From a virus: a stretch of 64,000 nt of DNA. The position numbers and the translations under genes were made by a program. Each line of letters begins with the position of its first letter. The first letter of the stretch is position 1. The stretch spans positions 1 to 64,000 of IMG/VR virus record IMGVR_UViG_3300028738_000015. One strand, given 5' to 3'. Shown piece by piece: positions 14,335-22,023 of the stretch. The notes beneath the pieces are model-generated. The model saw nothing but the letters and a program-made list of their open reading frames with translations, searched no databases and was not told where the DNA came from.

Positions 14335-15810
14335 ATGTCAGAAATTAAAATTCATATCAAGAATTACAAACTTCTCAAAGAAGGAGAATGGGATTTATCA
14401 AATGGTACTATCTTCTTCGCACAAGGCGGAAACAAAAAAGGTAAGACTTCTTTCTTGAATCTTATCCAAGCACTCATGGAAGTAAAAGATACTACTGTCA
14501 ATCCAGTAACTTTTGGTGAGAAAGAAGGATTTGCTACCGGTACAATACCTGGCGCTGATGGTTTACAATACCAATTTCGTTACGACTTTAATATTGATGG
14601 TAAGAACAAATTTCAGTTCATTGCTCCAGACAATAAAGTTGTCAAAGGAATTACTGAAATGCGCGCTATCTTCAATTATACTCATTTTACATTGGAAGAG
14701 TTCTTTGAATGGAGTAAAACAGAACCGGGCCGTGCTAAACAACGTGCTATCTTCATGAACTTACTTTCAGAAAAAGAACGTGAAGAGATAATGAAAATAG
14801 ATGCTGAGATTCATCCTACAAAAGGAACAATGATCGATTCGCGTAAAGAATTGAATAAGTCAGTTGACTTCTTGAAAAAGAGTATTGACAATATCGTATT
14901 CAATCCGGAACAACAAAAACTTATTACTGATGCTCCGGCTATTCAAAAGTTGTTTACTGAACTTACTGCTCGTAAAGAAGAGATTGATGAAACAATTAAA
15001 GGATTCGATACTTATCAAGTGAAGTTGGATGCAGAAAATGAAAAACTGGATCCACTAAAAAAATCACATAATAAGCAAGTGGAAAGTCTTACTAACTCCA
15101 TTCGTTTTGCCAAAGAAGAAATTGACCGTCTTACCAAAGAATTGGCAGCCGATGAAAAGAAACTGGAAACTGAGAATGCTGAGTACGAAACTTCTGAAAA
15201 AGCAATCACTGCAGCAATCACTGAATTGAATACTAAGTTCGATGTGAAAGTACTTGAAGCTGCAAAATTAGAATTAGATGGTGATGGTACTGAAAAGAAT
15301 ATTGGTCTTGCCAAACGATTAGAGATTGGCCAGACAAAAATCAATCAGTATAATCAATTGGATGTATTAGTAAAACAAAAAGCAAAGAATGAAGAAGATC
15401 ATAAAAAGAAGGAAAGTGAAGTTAGTGAGTTGGACGAGAAGATTACGACTCTCCGCACCAAGAAAAAGGAAATCATCAAAAACAGTCAGAACATGCCGGT
15501 TGGTTGGTCGATTGATGATGATTATGTTACTATCGATAATATTCCTTTTCTGGAAACTGATATTTGTAAGTCGGAAGCGACTGCTGCTATTGCTCAATTG
15601 ATGATGCGCGTAAATAAGGCTCCATTGATGCTTATGGGCGATGCTGAGGCCTTGGGATATGAAGTACTCAATAAGCTTGAGGAAACAGCTAAGAGTCTTG
15701 GTAAGGTAATGCTATTCGCTGAACATGTTCGTTCTGCTGATGAAATGCAGTTGGTTGGTTATGATCAAATCGACCATGAAGTAAAGAAAGAAGATAAAGA
15801 ATTATTTTAA
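14335..15810 (+). CDS. Rad50/SbcC-like AAA ATPase with coiled coil
   Basis: 491 aa. Walker A is GGNKKGKT (31-38). A long Glu/Lys-rich coiled coil covers about residues 150-390. The C-terminal lobe has Walker B-like LMLMGDAEAL (431-440) with D436 and E438, then a typical H-loop-like region (FAEHVRS). This split-head layout is that of SMC/RecN/Rad50-type ATPases acting on DNA ends. It is shorter than SbcC, more like phage gp46-type proteins. No Mre11/SbcD-like phosphoesterase is nearby; the Cas4-like nuclease at 17711 is the nearest candidate partner. It probably acts in recombination-dependent replication or end processing. Confidence 0.8.
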   Translation: MSEIKIHIKNYKLLKEGEWDLSNGTIFFAQGGNKKGKTSFLNLIQALMEVKDTTVNPVTFGEKEGFATGTIPGADGLQYQFRYDFNIDGKNKFQFIAPDNKVVKGITEMRAIFNYTHFTLEEFFEWSKTEPGRAKQRAIFMNLLSEKEREEIMKIDAEIHPTKGTMIDSRKELNKSVDFLKKSIDNIVFNPEQQKLITDAPAIQKLFTELTARKEEIDETIKGFDTYQVKLDAENEKLDPLKKSHNKQVESLTNSIRFAKEEIDRLTKELAADEKKLETENAEYETSEKAITAAITELNTKFDVKVLEAAKLELDGDGTEKNIGLAKRLEIGQTKINQYNQLDVLVKQKAKNEEDHKKKESEVSELDEKITTLRTKKKEIIKNSQNMPVGWSIDDDYVTIDNIPFLETDICKSEATAAIAQLMMRVNKAPLMLMGDAEALGYEVLNKLEETAKSLGKVMLFAEHVRSADEMQLVGYDQIDHEVKKEDKELF

Positions 15811-15817
15811 TAACTAG

Positions 15818-15840
15818 AACCTTCTCACTGGTATAGGTAA
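15818..15840 (+). promoter_or_regulatory. Leader element copy 1 (AACCT-N7-GGTATAGGTAA) before the RyR gene
   Basis: AACCT (15818-15822) and GGTATAGGTAA (15830-15840) recur almost identically before the Tad2-like gene. In both copies the element ends 14 bases before the ATG. CACT (15826-15829) can pair with AGTG (15841-15844), presenting GGTATAGGTAA as a loop; ACCT/AGGT pairing is an alternative. No promoter consensus is visible. Likely a translational or RNA-level control element. Confidence 0.55.
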
Positions 15841-15854
15841 AGTGATATTCTATT

Positions 15855-16223
15855 ATGAGTGAAAATACTGGTTCAAGACCTGCAAGTATTGCAGAAGTTA
15901 TTGCTCCTATTTGCTATCAAGCAAATAAAGCATTTTGCGAAAGTTATGGTGATTATTCTCAAAAAGATTGGTATCAAGCCGATGATTGGCAAAAACAAAG
16001 TGCTATTAAAGGTGTACAATTTCGTATTGAAAATCCGGATGCTGGACATGATGCACAGCATAATTCATGGATGGCTGAAAAAGTTGCTGATGGATGGGTA
16101 TATGGAGAAAGTAAAAATGCAGAAGCAAAAACTCATTCATGTATTGTTTCTTTCGAACAATTACCTATTTTCCAACAAAAGAAGGATGCATTATTCTGTG
16201 CTATTGTAGATTCTTTGAAATAA
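15855..16223 (+). CDS. RyR-domain protein
   Basis: 122 aa. Residues ~65-120 (HNSWMAEKVADGWVYGESKN, then THSCIVSFEQLP and KKDALFCAIV) closely follow the RyR repeat named after the ryanodine receptor: H..W...K..DGW.YG......K.HPC...Y..LP...K..D. The protein is essentially one such domain plus a helical N-terminus. RyR domains occur in phages and in ligand-sensing contexts, but their bacterial ligand is not established. The gene shares its leader element with the next gene, a Tad2-like anti-defence candidate, so a role in countering host signalling is a reasonable inference. Confidence 0.8.
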   Translation: MSENTGSRPASIAEVIAPICYQANKAFCESYGDYSQKDWYQADDWQKQSAIKGVQFRIENPDAGHDAQHNSWMAEKVADGWVYGESKNAEAKTHSCIVSFEQLPIFQQKKDALFCAIVDSLK

Positions 16224-16229
16224 AACTAA

Positions 16230-16250
16230 AACCTAGTGCGGTATAGGTAA
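16230..16250 (+). promoter_or_regulatory. Leader element copy 2 (AACCT-N5-GGTATAGGTAA) before the Tad2-like gene
   Basis: AACCT (16230-16234) and GGTATAGGTAA (16240-16250) repeat the element at 15818-15840, again ending 14 bases before the ATG. ACCTA (16231-16235) can pair with TAGGT (16244-16248). The bases flanking the 11-nt core differ from copy 1 yet keep two inner pairs (GC with GC), a weak hint of structure conservation. Confidence 0.55.
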
Positions 16251-16264
16251 GCCAATCAATAATT

Positions 16265-16591
16265 ATGGATTTTATACAAGCTATCAACACTTATCCAATG
16301 ATTCAAAGAATTGGATGGAATGGTAACGGACTATTTGTATTTCAACAAATACCTTCTGAAATACCAATTTTTGTTGTCCTAAAAATGCAATCATTACCTG
16401 AAGCAGTAAAAGATGAATTTGCACGTCGTTTTGAAGTTCCAATGACAAAAGAAGAAGCAAAACCATTTTTGTCTATTCGTTACAACAATCAATTAGCAAT
16501 AGTTGATAAGGAAAACAATATCAATGGATGGGCACCTTCTGTTTCTGATGCATTGGCCGAGGATTGGATTGGATATATACCGGAGGTTTAA
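16265..16591 (+). CDS. DUF2829 / Tad2-like protein (putative Thoeris anti-defence)
   Basis: 108 aa. The features of DUF2829, the Tad2 family, are present: an N-terminal F.QAI helix, RIGWNGNGLFVF (about residues 15-26), IPIFVVLKM, and the C-terminal GWAPSVSDALAEDW (about 88-101), matching the family's W.PSQ.D.LA.DW ending. Tad2 proteins bind the gcADPR signal molecules made by Thoeris TIR proteins and so block the host's abortive response. This copy is somewhat longer than typical members, with an extra KDEFARRFEVPMTKEEA segment in the middle. It pairs with the RyR-domain gene upstream. Ligand binding is inferred from the family. Confidence 0.7.
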   Translation: MDFIQAINTYPMIQRIGWNGNGLFVFQQIPSEIPIFVVLKMQSLPEAVKDEFARRFEVPMTKEEAKPFLSIRYNNQLAIVDKENNINGWAPSVSDALAEDWIGYIPEV

Positions 16592-16592
16592 A

Positions 16593-16958
16593 ATGGGAAA
16601 AGTATCAACAATTGATACCAAACGCAATCTTTGTGGTAATTGTAAAAGCAGCTACCCTGATTGCACTGGTCAGCCGGAATTTGGCGATAATGTCGGAAAT
16701 AATAATGTTATCCGATGTAAGAAGTATGTAAAGAAAAAAACAAATGTTGTTCGCGTATCAGTAGGTGAAGAGTATTTTGTTTATATTTTGAAAAATCAAA
16801 ATGTTTCTATGAATGATTTCATTTCAAGAAAAAGAGTAGAAACAAACAACACTACAGATAATCTGTATTATGAAGTTGGAAACTATTTTCTGACAGAGGG
16901 AGATTGCAAATCAGAGATTGAACGAGTAACAAAATTGAAACGTAATGGCACAAGGTAA
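16593..16958 (+). CDS. Hypothetical protein with N-terminal cysteine cluster
   Basis: 121 aa from ATG 16593, one base after the Tad2-like stop; a longer frame from 16503 lies inside that gene and is not convincing. The N-terminus has CGNC, then C and C (about residues 14-42), likely a zinc finger. It is followed by a basic KKYVKKK patch and a beta/alpha remainder. It overlaps the next gene by 14 bp. Its position beside a putative ssDNA-binding protein hints at DNA metabolism, without direct support. Confidence 0.65.
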   Translation: MGKVSTIDTKRNLCGNCKSSYPDCTGQPEFGDNVGNNNVIRCKKYVKKKTNVVRVSVGEEYFVYILKNQNVSMNDFISRKRVETNNTTDNLYYEVGNYFLTEGDCKSEIERVTKLKRNGTR

Positions 16959-17568
16959 ATTAATCAGTTTCGTACCACTGATGAAAAATGGCGTACAAGA
17001 TACATATAGTGGAAGTAATGGTATGCTTTATAAGTTTACTGTTACTCTTGATAATGCCGGTACACAAGTAACCGGAACAGCAAATAGTAGCAAACAACAA
17101 CCATCATGGAAGATTGGTGAAGAATATACTTATGAAGTAGCAATACAAGGAAACTATACCAATATCAAAAATATGAAGTCTATAAATCAGGCTGGTGGTT
17201 TTGGTGGCAGTGGTGCTCGTGTTCCTAATCCTAGCTTTGTAGTACAGAAATGTCTTGAAGCTTCATTGGAATGTACTTTCAAATTCTTTGAACTTAATCC
17301 GGATGTGTACAAAAGTCAAGCTGCAGAAGATGGTGTATTGAATTTGTTCTATACATTCACATTAAAAGGTGATGAACAACAACGATGGATGAATATTGCC
17401 GGACTTCGCTTTGCCTTACAAAAGATGCAAGCGAATGGTATGTTTGATAAAGCAGAAGGAGTAACACTTACTGCGTGGACTATTGAAAAGGCTAAAACTA
17501 TTGCAGCTTCTATGTCCTCAGTAGTAAAAGCTCAAGTAGAATTTGAAAAGGCTAATCCACCCAAATAA
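16945..17568 (+). CDS. Putative OB-fold single-stranded DNA-binding protein
   Basis: 207 aa. The N-terminal ~75 residues alternate strands (KLISFVPLM, MLYKFTVTLDN, GEEYTYEVAIQG) as in an OB fold. They are followed by a Gly-rich GGFGGSGARV linker and a helical C-terminal half with many aromatic residues. It sits between the Rad50-like ATPase and the Cas4-like nuclease, as expected for an SSB or annealing-type recombination protein. No acidic SSB tail is present; it ends in ANPPK. The call is based on secondary-structure pattern and context, not a diagnostic motif. Confidence 0.45.
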   Translation: MAQGKLISFVPLMKNGVQDTYSGSNGMLYKFTVTLDNAGTQVTGTANSSKQQPSWKIGEEYTYEVAIQGNYTNIKNMKSINQAGGFGGSGARVPNPSFVVQKCLEASLECTFKFFELNPDVYKSQAAEDGVLNLFYTFTLKGDEQQRWMNIAGLRFALQKMQANGMFDKAEGVTLTAWTIEKAKTIAASMSSVVKAQVEFEKANPPK

Positions 17569-17571
17569 TTT

Positions 17572-17718
17572 ATGCCAGATAGATATTCAATTAAAAAGAA
17601 TAAAGAGAATGGATTATTTAATGTTTATTTTGGAACAATGTATTGTTTTACTTATGATACTTATCAAGAAGCAAAAGACCATATTCAAAATATGAAAAAA
17701 CGATATAAAAATGAGTAA
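17572..17718 (+). CDS. Small hypothetical protein, 48 aa
   Basis: A short ATG frame between the putative SSB stop (17568) and the nuclease start (17711), overlapping the latter by 8 bp with the ATGAGTAA arrangement common in this genome. The translation has a beta-hairpin-like NGLFNVYFGTMYCFTYD followed by a helix with Lys/Arg. Resembles small single-domain phage proteins, but no family was recognised. Confidence 0.6.
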   Translation: MPDRYSIKKNKENGLFNVYFGTMYCFTYDTYQEAKDHIQNMKKRYKNE

Positions 17719-18643
17719 GACATATATCAATCAGTCATTAATAAAAAAGTTCTTCTACAAAGGAGAAAAACGTGATTACTGTGCTATGGCCATAAAGGCT
17801 AATACTATTGATAAAACAGTAAGTCGGGAATCACTATCAATGACATGTGGTAATTATTTTGAAACACAATGTCTGGGTGCTTCTATTGGTGGCAAGAAAA
17901 CACTTGATTTGCCAAGAAAGAAACTTACTGCTAAGCAAATTCTTGCCGGTCAAACAATAGGTGATAAAAAAATTGATCAGATACGTATTGACCAGCAAGT
18001 GATGATGTTCAACAAACTCAAAACTGAATATCAGATACCAATAGAGAAAGAGATGAATACCCAAGTCGGTGTAAAGAAAATATGGAGTAAGAATGACAAT
18101 ATTATCTTACAAGGTGAGATTGATATATTCCCTGCTTCTATTGCATTACCGACACGTGGTTTACGACTTTGTGCTATTGATTTAAAGCTTACTGGTACAT
18201 TCTCTGACTATGGTGAGTTCTGTTGGGGTTCTCCAACTAATTTAGACGGCATACAAGGCAAGATGTATCATGAGTTGATACGTGACATTGATTTGGACTT
18301 TAATATGCAGGAAAACCCTAATAGTACAATTCATCAAGTTTTTACTCCAACAGTAAGAAACATATTAAAGAACAACGATCCTTTATTCTTCTTTTGGGTA
18401 TTCAATTATAAAGAAGCAATAAACAATAAATTTATTGAAGTAGAATATAACAAACTTGCTCAGGCAGAACTTCATGAATCTATCCGTAGAACTGTAGAAG
18501 AATTGAATAAGAATGAACGTGATAACTGGCAAGGTATGGTTCCTAATATTGATAACTGTAGCCAATGCGCGTTGCTATCTTGTCCTTCCCGAACAGAGAA
18601 AAAAAAAGAAATAGAAGAACAACAAAATTTCGAAGTCATTTAA
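17711..18643 (+). CDS. PD-(D/E)XK nuclease, Cas4/RecB-like with probable Fe-S cluster
   Basis: 310 aa. The nuclease core is visible as GNYFE (47-51), GEID with D138, and IDLK with D157 and K159. Four cysteines, C24 near the N-terminus and C283, C286 and C291 near the C-terminus, have the Cas4/AddB arrangement that holds a 4Fe-4S cluster across the nuclease fold. The family degrades or resects DNA ends, often 5' to 3'. Neighbours (Rad50-like ATPase, possible SSB, RusA) make this a recombination module. The catalytic residues all appear present. No cas1 or cas2 is nearby, so it is not an adaptation Cas4. Confidence 0.8.
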   Translation: MSKTYINQSLIKKFFYKGEKRDYCAMAIKANTIDKTVSRESLSMTCGNYFETQCLGASIGGKKTLDLPRKKLTAKQILAGQTIGDKKIDQIRIDQQVMMFNKLKTEYQIPIEKEMNTQVGVKKIWSKNDNIILQGEIDIFPASIALPTRGLRLCAIDLKLTGTFSDYGEFCWGSPTNLDGIQGKMYHELIRDIDLDFNMQENPNSTIHQVFTPTVRNILKNNDPLFFFWVFNYKEAINNKFIEVEYNKLAQAELHESIRRTVEELNKNERDNWQGMVPNIDNCSQCALLSCPSRTEKKKEIEEQQNFEVI

Positions 18644-18840
18644 TGAGTAACGAAAATATCAAATCAGCTATGAATACCTACAATAATGCAATGTTGCTGC
18701 GTAGGTATTTGTTGTCTGACTATATCAAATCAAGAATAGATACAAAAGAGCTTATAAAGGGCATTCAAATGTGTGAAATACTTATTATTACTAATGCATT
18801 AATTATAAATAAAAATGGCCGGATGGACGAAAGCAGATAG
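18643..18840 (+). CDS. Hypothetical protein, 65 aa
   Basis: ATG 18643 overlaps the nuclease stop by one base; a longer frame from 18565 lies within the nuclease gene and has an unlikely Arg-rich start. The product is helical with a hydrophobic stretch near ILIITNALII that is too short to be a certain membrane helix. It overlaps the RusA-like gene by 26 bp. Confidence 0.6.
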   Translation: MSNENIKSAMNTYNNAMLLRRYLLSDYIKSRIDTKELIKGIQMCEILIITNALIINKNGRMDESR

Positions 18841-19528
18841 AGCAAAGTTTCTTGAACGATGTGATTCAAGAAAGAATATAATGCCACAAGAAGTAATATC
18901 AACACAAGGTAGTCTTTTTGAAGAAGTCATTGAAACAGACAGTGTAAATCCTCGATATCAGAAATTACGATTAGTATTACTCTATCCGGAACTTGATACA
19001 AATGAAAAAGGTAATCCTATTCCTAAGCAATCAGCGCGTTTTATGGTTACCCGTTATAGTAATGGACCCAAGAAAGGAGAAATCCTTGTTTATCCAAATA
19101 AGCATACCGGTAAGCCTGATGTACTTATTAAATCATATCAAGATGCACGTATCACCAATACAGTAAAAGCATTACAATTACAAGTATTGAAGCAACTTGG
19201 AGAAATATCATTTACTAAGTTTCGTGGTGCTGTATTTGTTACTCGTCTTGAATTTATATTTAAAGTATCTGATTCGGCACCTAAGTACATGAAAGATGAT
19301 CTTACTGCCGGTACTAAGATTTACTTTAAAGATACGGCTCCCGATTTAGATAACCTTGAAAAGATGATATGGGATGCTATGCAAGCTGAAAAGGCTGAGA
19401 AAGATGTAAAGAATGCTCTTGTAGGTCTTGTGTATGATAATGATGCACAGATAGTATCTAAGAATGGTATTTTTAAACGCTGGGGTCTTAGGCCAGGCGT
19501 CATCGTAGAAATGGAAGGCCCAATTTAA
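18815..19528 (+). CDS. rusA: RusA-like Holliday junction resolvase
   Basis: 237 aa. The C-terminal half carries the RusA signature PDLDNLEK (176-183, D177 and D179), a D187 in the next helix, and GLVYDNDAQIV (204-214, D208 and D210), followed by a conserved Lys. These acidic residues bind Mg2+ and cut four-way junctions symmetrically. It is longer than Escherichia coli RusA (120 aa) because of an N-terminal ~110-residue extension of beta-rich sequence. It would resolve branched replication intermediates before packaging. The start at 18815 overlaps the preceding gene. Confidence 0.85.
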   Translation: MAGWTKADRAKFLERCDSRKNIMPQEVISTQGSLFEEVIETDSVNPRYQKLRLVLLYPELDTNEKGNPIPKQSARFMVTRYSNGPKKGEILVYPNKHTGKPDVLIKSYQDARITNTVKALQLQVLKQLGEISFTKFRGAVFVTRLEFIFKVSDSAPKYMKDDLTAGTKIYFKDTAPDLDNLEKMIWDAMQAEKAEKDVKNALVGLVYDNDAQIVSKNGIFKRWGLRPGVIVEMEGPI

Positions 19529-19538
19529 TAAATATTGT

Positions 19539-19739
19539 ATGATTGAAATTAAAAAAGGAATTGTATTTACTGATGAAAAAAAGGATATACAATATACTAT
19601 TTCCTTAGTAACTAAAACAATTGTTCAAGTTACATATGAAGGAGAAATGGTTGAATTTACAAGAGAAGAATTTGAAAGTATAAATAAGTTATCACGATTT
19701 GAAACAGTGAAAAATGATAAAAAGAAAAGAGCTAACTAA
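19539..19739 (+). CDS. Hypothetical protein, 66 aa
   Basis: Small beta-rich, Lys-rich protein (strands such as KKGIVFTDEKKDIQYTISLV). It overlaps the next gene by 26 bp. AT-rich. No family recognised. Confidence 0.6.
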   Translation: MIEIKKGIVFTDEKKDIQYTISLVTKTIVQVTYEGEMVEFTREEFESINKLSRFETVKNDKKKRAN

Positions 19740-20265
19740 CTACACTAATTCCATAAAGGAAAACATATTTGAAATATACGATAATAAAAAGCATCGGTTA
19801 TCAAATGAATATTTATCATTAGATGCTATTAAAAGTCTTTGTGATTGTTCTCTTGCTAAACGTAAAGGTAAAGAAGCTAATTTTAAATCATTTGGATTAA
19901 GTAATAATGCCGTTGAACAATACTATGATTATAACTTTGAGGTATTCATAAAGGATAGTGTTGAATATTATCTTGCAATGGCCTATATTCAACTAATTGC
20001 TTATGGTTGGATACATGGTATGGAAATAAGTTTTGAACGCTCTAAATCGATTGATTTCATCCGTTTTAATTCAGCAGATTGTATTACTATAATAGTATCT
20101 GAACTACAGTTTGAAGAACATCCAAAAATGGAAAAGATAATTAATCAAATGCTATTTCTTATTGAACTTCTTTGTCGACAATGGAAAATTGATTTACATT
20201 CTATAGTAGACCAAACAATAAAATATATTCAAGTAAATAATAAATACAAAATACATGAAGTATGA
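19714..20265 (+). CDS. Hypothetical protein, 183 aa, helical
   Basis: Mostly helical with an aromatic middle (YYLAMAYIQLIAYGWIHGME) and a C-terminal helix ending QTIKYIQVNNKYKIH. The last segment recalls the end of some MazG-type proteins, but the EExxE/ExxD metal motifs are not evident, so I do not assign it. It overlaps both neighbours slightly (26 bp and 4 bp). Confidence 0.6.
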   Translation: MIKRKELTNYTNSIKENIFEIYDNKKHRLSNEYLSLDAIKSLCDCSLAKRKGKEANFKSFGLSNNAVEQYYDYNFEVFIKDSVEYYLAMAYIQLIAYGWIHGMEISFERSKSIDFIRFNSADCITIIVSELQFEEHPKMEKIINQMLFLIELLCRQWKIDLHSIVDQTIKYIQVNNKYKIHEV

Positions 20266-20639
20266 TTCCAACAAAATTTTATACTAAAGCAGAAGTTGCT
20301 GAAAAAGAATCAAGAGTAGAAGCATTGATATATCTTGTTCATCAGCTTGCGGACATACAAGAAGGATATATTCTTGATGCAATGGAAATACTGAAAGATG
20401 TAGGTGATTACCGGTTCCGTATAAAACAAGATATTGATAAGTTGAAACACCTTACCGGAACACTTCGAGAAGAAGTATGGAAACGAAACAAAGATAATAT
20501 TTCTGCTGTCGTATTATTTGGAGAAGAAAGTGAATCACTCAAAAACGTAATTGAGAATTTCTTCTTTAATCTTGATCTTAATGAAATGGTTCCGGCATGT
20601 ACTGACACAAATGACATTTATCATGAAAAACATAACTAA
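20262..20639 (+). CDS. Hypothetical protein, 125 aa
   Basis: Helical, with amphipathic segments (EAYIYL-like start and IDKLKHLTGTLREEVWKR) suggesting oligomerisation. Codon use includes CGG and CCG, closer to the core genes. The ATG overlaps the previous stop by 4 bp, and its end overlaps the next start by 17 bp. No recognised motif. Confidence 0.6.
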   Translation: MIPTKFYTKAEVAEKESRVEALIYLVHQLADIQEGYILDAMEILKDVGDYRFRIKQDIDKLKHLTGTLREEVWKRNKDNISAVVLFGEESESLKNVIENFFFNLDLNEMVPACTDTNDIYHEKHN

Positions 20640-20937
20640 TCTAGCAAAGCAATATGCTACTGAAATACTAAAGAGTAATTCTTTTGATAGTATTCATAGT
20701 TTTATTGAAAATGGATATATCAATGGATTTAATAAATGTGATGAATTTATTGATATGACATTATTAAAGCATCCAATGAATACTGATATCATAGTAAAAA
20801 CCCATAAAGGGAGTACTTACTTTGGTAAATTCATTTTAATATATGATAATGTTCTATTTCGACCAGACCTTACTAAAGGTGATGAAGATTTAAAATTTGA
20901 ATATATAAAAGAATGGAAAAACGTAATTAATAAATAA
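20623..20937 (+). CDS. Hypothetical protein, 104 aa
   Basis: The start ATG 20623 is chosen because the longer frame from 20551 lies inside the preceding gene and would add an implausible hydrophobic leader. The N-terminal half is helical. The C-terminal half (TDIIVKTHKGSTYFGKFILI) reads as a small beta-barrel-like unit. AT-rich. No family recognised. Confidence 0.6.
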   Translation: MKNITNLAKQYATEILKSNSFDSIHSFIENGYINGFNKCDEFIDMTLLKHPMNTDIIVKTHKGSTYFGKFILIYDNVLFRPDLTKGDEDLKFEYIKEWKNVINK

Positions 20938-20942
20938 GTAAT

Positions 20943-21188
20943 ATGACAATAGATAATTCAAACAATTGGATAATAATGACAACTGAACATGTTGTTTTAT
21001 TTCAAGGGTCAAAAGAAATGATACAAACAACTTGGGACTGCAATACTCGTACATTAGAGGACTTACAAAGTGAGTATCGACATCTTTATACTGCAGAAGT
21101 AATGAAGAAGATTTATGAAGAAGAACAGATTGATTACAAAGGAGAATTATTATTAATGGAAATACATAACAGCTTAGTCAATGATTAA
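20943..21188 (+). CDS. Hypothetical protein, 81 aa
   Basis: Acidic, mixed alpha/beta protein with NNWIIMTTEHVVLFQG as a likely beta-hairpin start. It overlaps the MazG-like gene by 8 bp and so may be coupled to it. No recognised motif. Confidence 0.6.
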   Translation: MTIDNSNNWIIMTTEHVVLFQGSKEMIQTTWDCNTRTLEDLQSEYRHLYTAEVMKKIYEEEQIDYKGELLLMEIHNSLVND

Positions 21189-21507
21189 AGTAAGAGATAT
21201 CACCGAAGCAAAAGCAATTGATTTGTTTACTTCTCAGTTTGGAAATGATGTTCTTTCTCGTTTTGATAAATTCAAAGAAGAAGTAAAAGAATTATATGAA
21301 GCATTTGATGAATATGAAACATATATTGCTAATGATGTTGTAATGCCACCAGAAGCATTAGAACACCTATTAGACGAGTTTTCTGACGTTCAAGGTACGT
21401 TTACTCATCTATCTAGTTTATTTGGCTTATATCAACAAGAAATGCTTCATAACTGTATAGACAAAGTAACAGGTAGAATGATTGATCCAAACTATAAAAG
21501 AAAATAA
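21181..21507 (+). CDS. MazG-like nucleotide pyrophosphohydrolase
   Basis: 108 aa. KFKEEVKELYEAFDEYE (about residues 31-47) followed by LLDEFSDVQGTFTHLSSLFG (about 63-82) gives the EExxE...ExxD metal-binding pattern of the all-alpha MazG-like NTP pyrophosphatases. Such enzymes hydrolyse NTPs or dNTPs and, in phages, are proposed to alter host nucleotide or alarmone pools during infection. Length fits the single-domain phage form. Confidence 0.7.
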   Translation: MIKVRDITEAKAIDLFTSQFGNDVLSRFDKFKEEVKELYEAFDEYETYIANDVVMPPEALEHLLDEFSDVQGTFTHLSSLFGLYQQEMLHNCIDKVTGRMIDPNYKRK

Positions 21508-21508
21508 T

Positions 21509-21880
21509 ATGTCAACACTAGACGAAAAAGCAAAAGAAAATCAATATCCATACAATTATCCTAAATTTGGAATGTGGGCTGTTGAAATAACAGAATATAT
21601 AAGTCGTAATTGGTTTAAAAAAGGTTATGAGTTATGCAAAAAGGAATTTGAAGATAAGCTTCAATGGATTTCAGTTGATGAAAAAGAACCTGAATGTACT
21701 ATTGAAGATGAAGGCATTTATTGGTCGGAATATCTTGAAATAAAAGTCAAAGGTTATAATCATCCTTTCATTGGTTATTATGTAAAAGCAAATGACGATC
21801 AGTTCTTTGATTTTATTCATAAAACAGTTGATGAAGGAATTAAACAAGAAGATATTACTCATTATCGTTTCATACCTTAA
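21509..21880 (+). CDS. DUF551-like protein
   Basis: 123 aa from ATG 21509; an earlier in-frame ATG at 21482 lies inside the MazG-like gene. The C-terminal region LQWISVDEKEPE ... YWSEYLEIKVKG ... ITHYRFIP follows the DUF551 layout of phage proteins: W....E.P, a strand pair, then THW/Y. Function unknown. It is the last gene of the left arm, ending 143 bases before the bidirectional terminator. Confidence 0.65.
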   Translation: MSTLDEKAKENQYPYNYPKFGMWAVEITEYISRNWFKKGYELCKKEFEDKLQWISVDEKEPECTIEDEGIYWSEYLEIKVKGYNHPFIGYYVKANDDQFFDFIHKTVDEGIKQEDITHYRFIP

Positions 21881-21918
21881 AAATATAAATTTGTATATAA
21901 TAATTCTATCTTTTTATA

Positions 21919-21926
21919 TACATTTG
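21919..21926 (+). promoter_or_regulatory. Isolated -7-like element in the convergent intergenic region
   Basis: TACATTTG is a perfect TAnnTTTG match. The nearest upstream TTTG (21890-21893) lies 25 bp away, longer than the usual 19-21. If active it would give a ~130-nt RNA ending at the 22024-22065 terminator. The region is so AT-rich that chance matches are likely. I see no gene in 21881-22063. Confidence 0.25.
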
Positions 21927-22023
21927 TACGTGTTATTTAAAAAGTGAGATTTTTGCAATTTTAGTTAGATTTTTTATACGTCAAAGAGACAGAATGCTGT
22001 GAAGTATGTAAAGCTCAAAAAGA

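Noticed and set aside
17711-18643. Cas4 of a CRISPR-Cas system
   Set aside because: No repeat-spacer array, cas1 or cas2 is present. The neighbours are recombination genes, so a phage Cas4-like nuclease is the better reading.
19714-20265. Second MazG-like protein
   Set aside because: Only the C-terminal helix is reminiscent; the EExxE and ExxD metal-binding residues are not evident.
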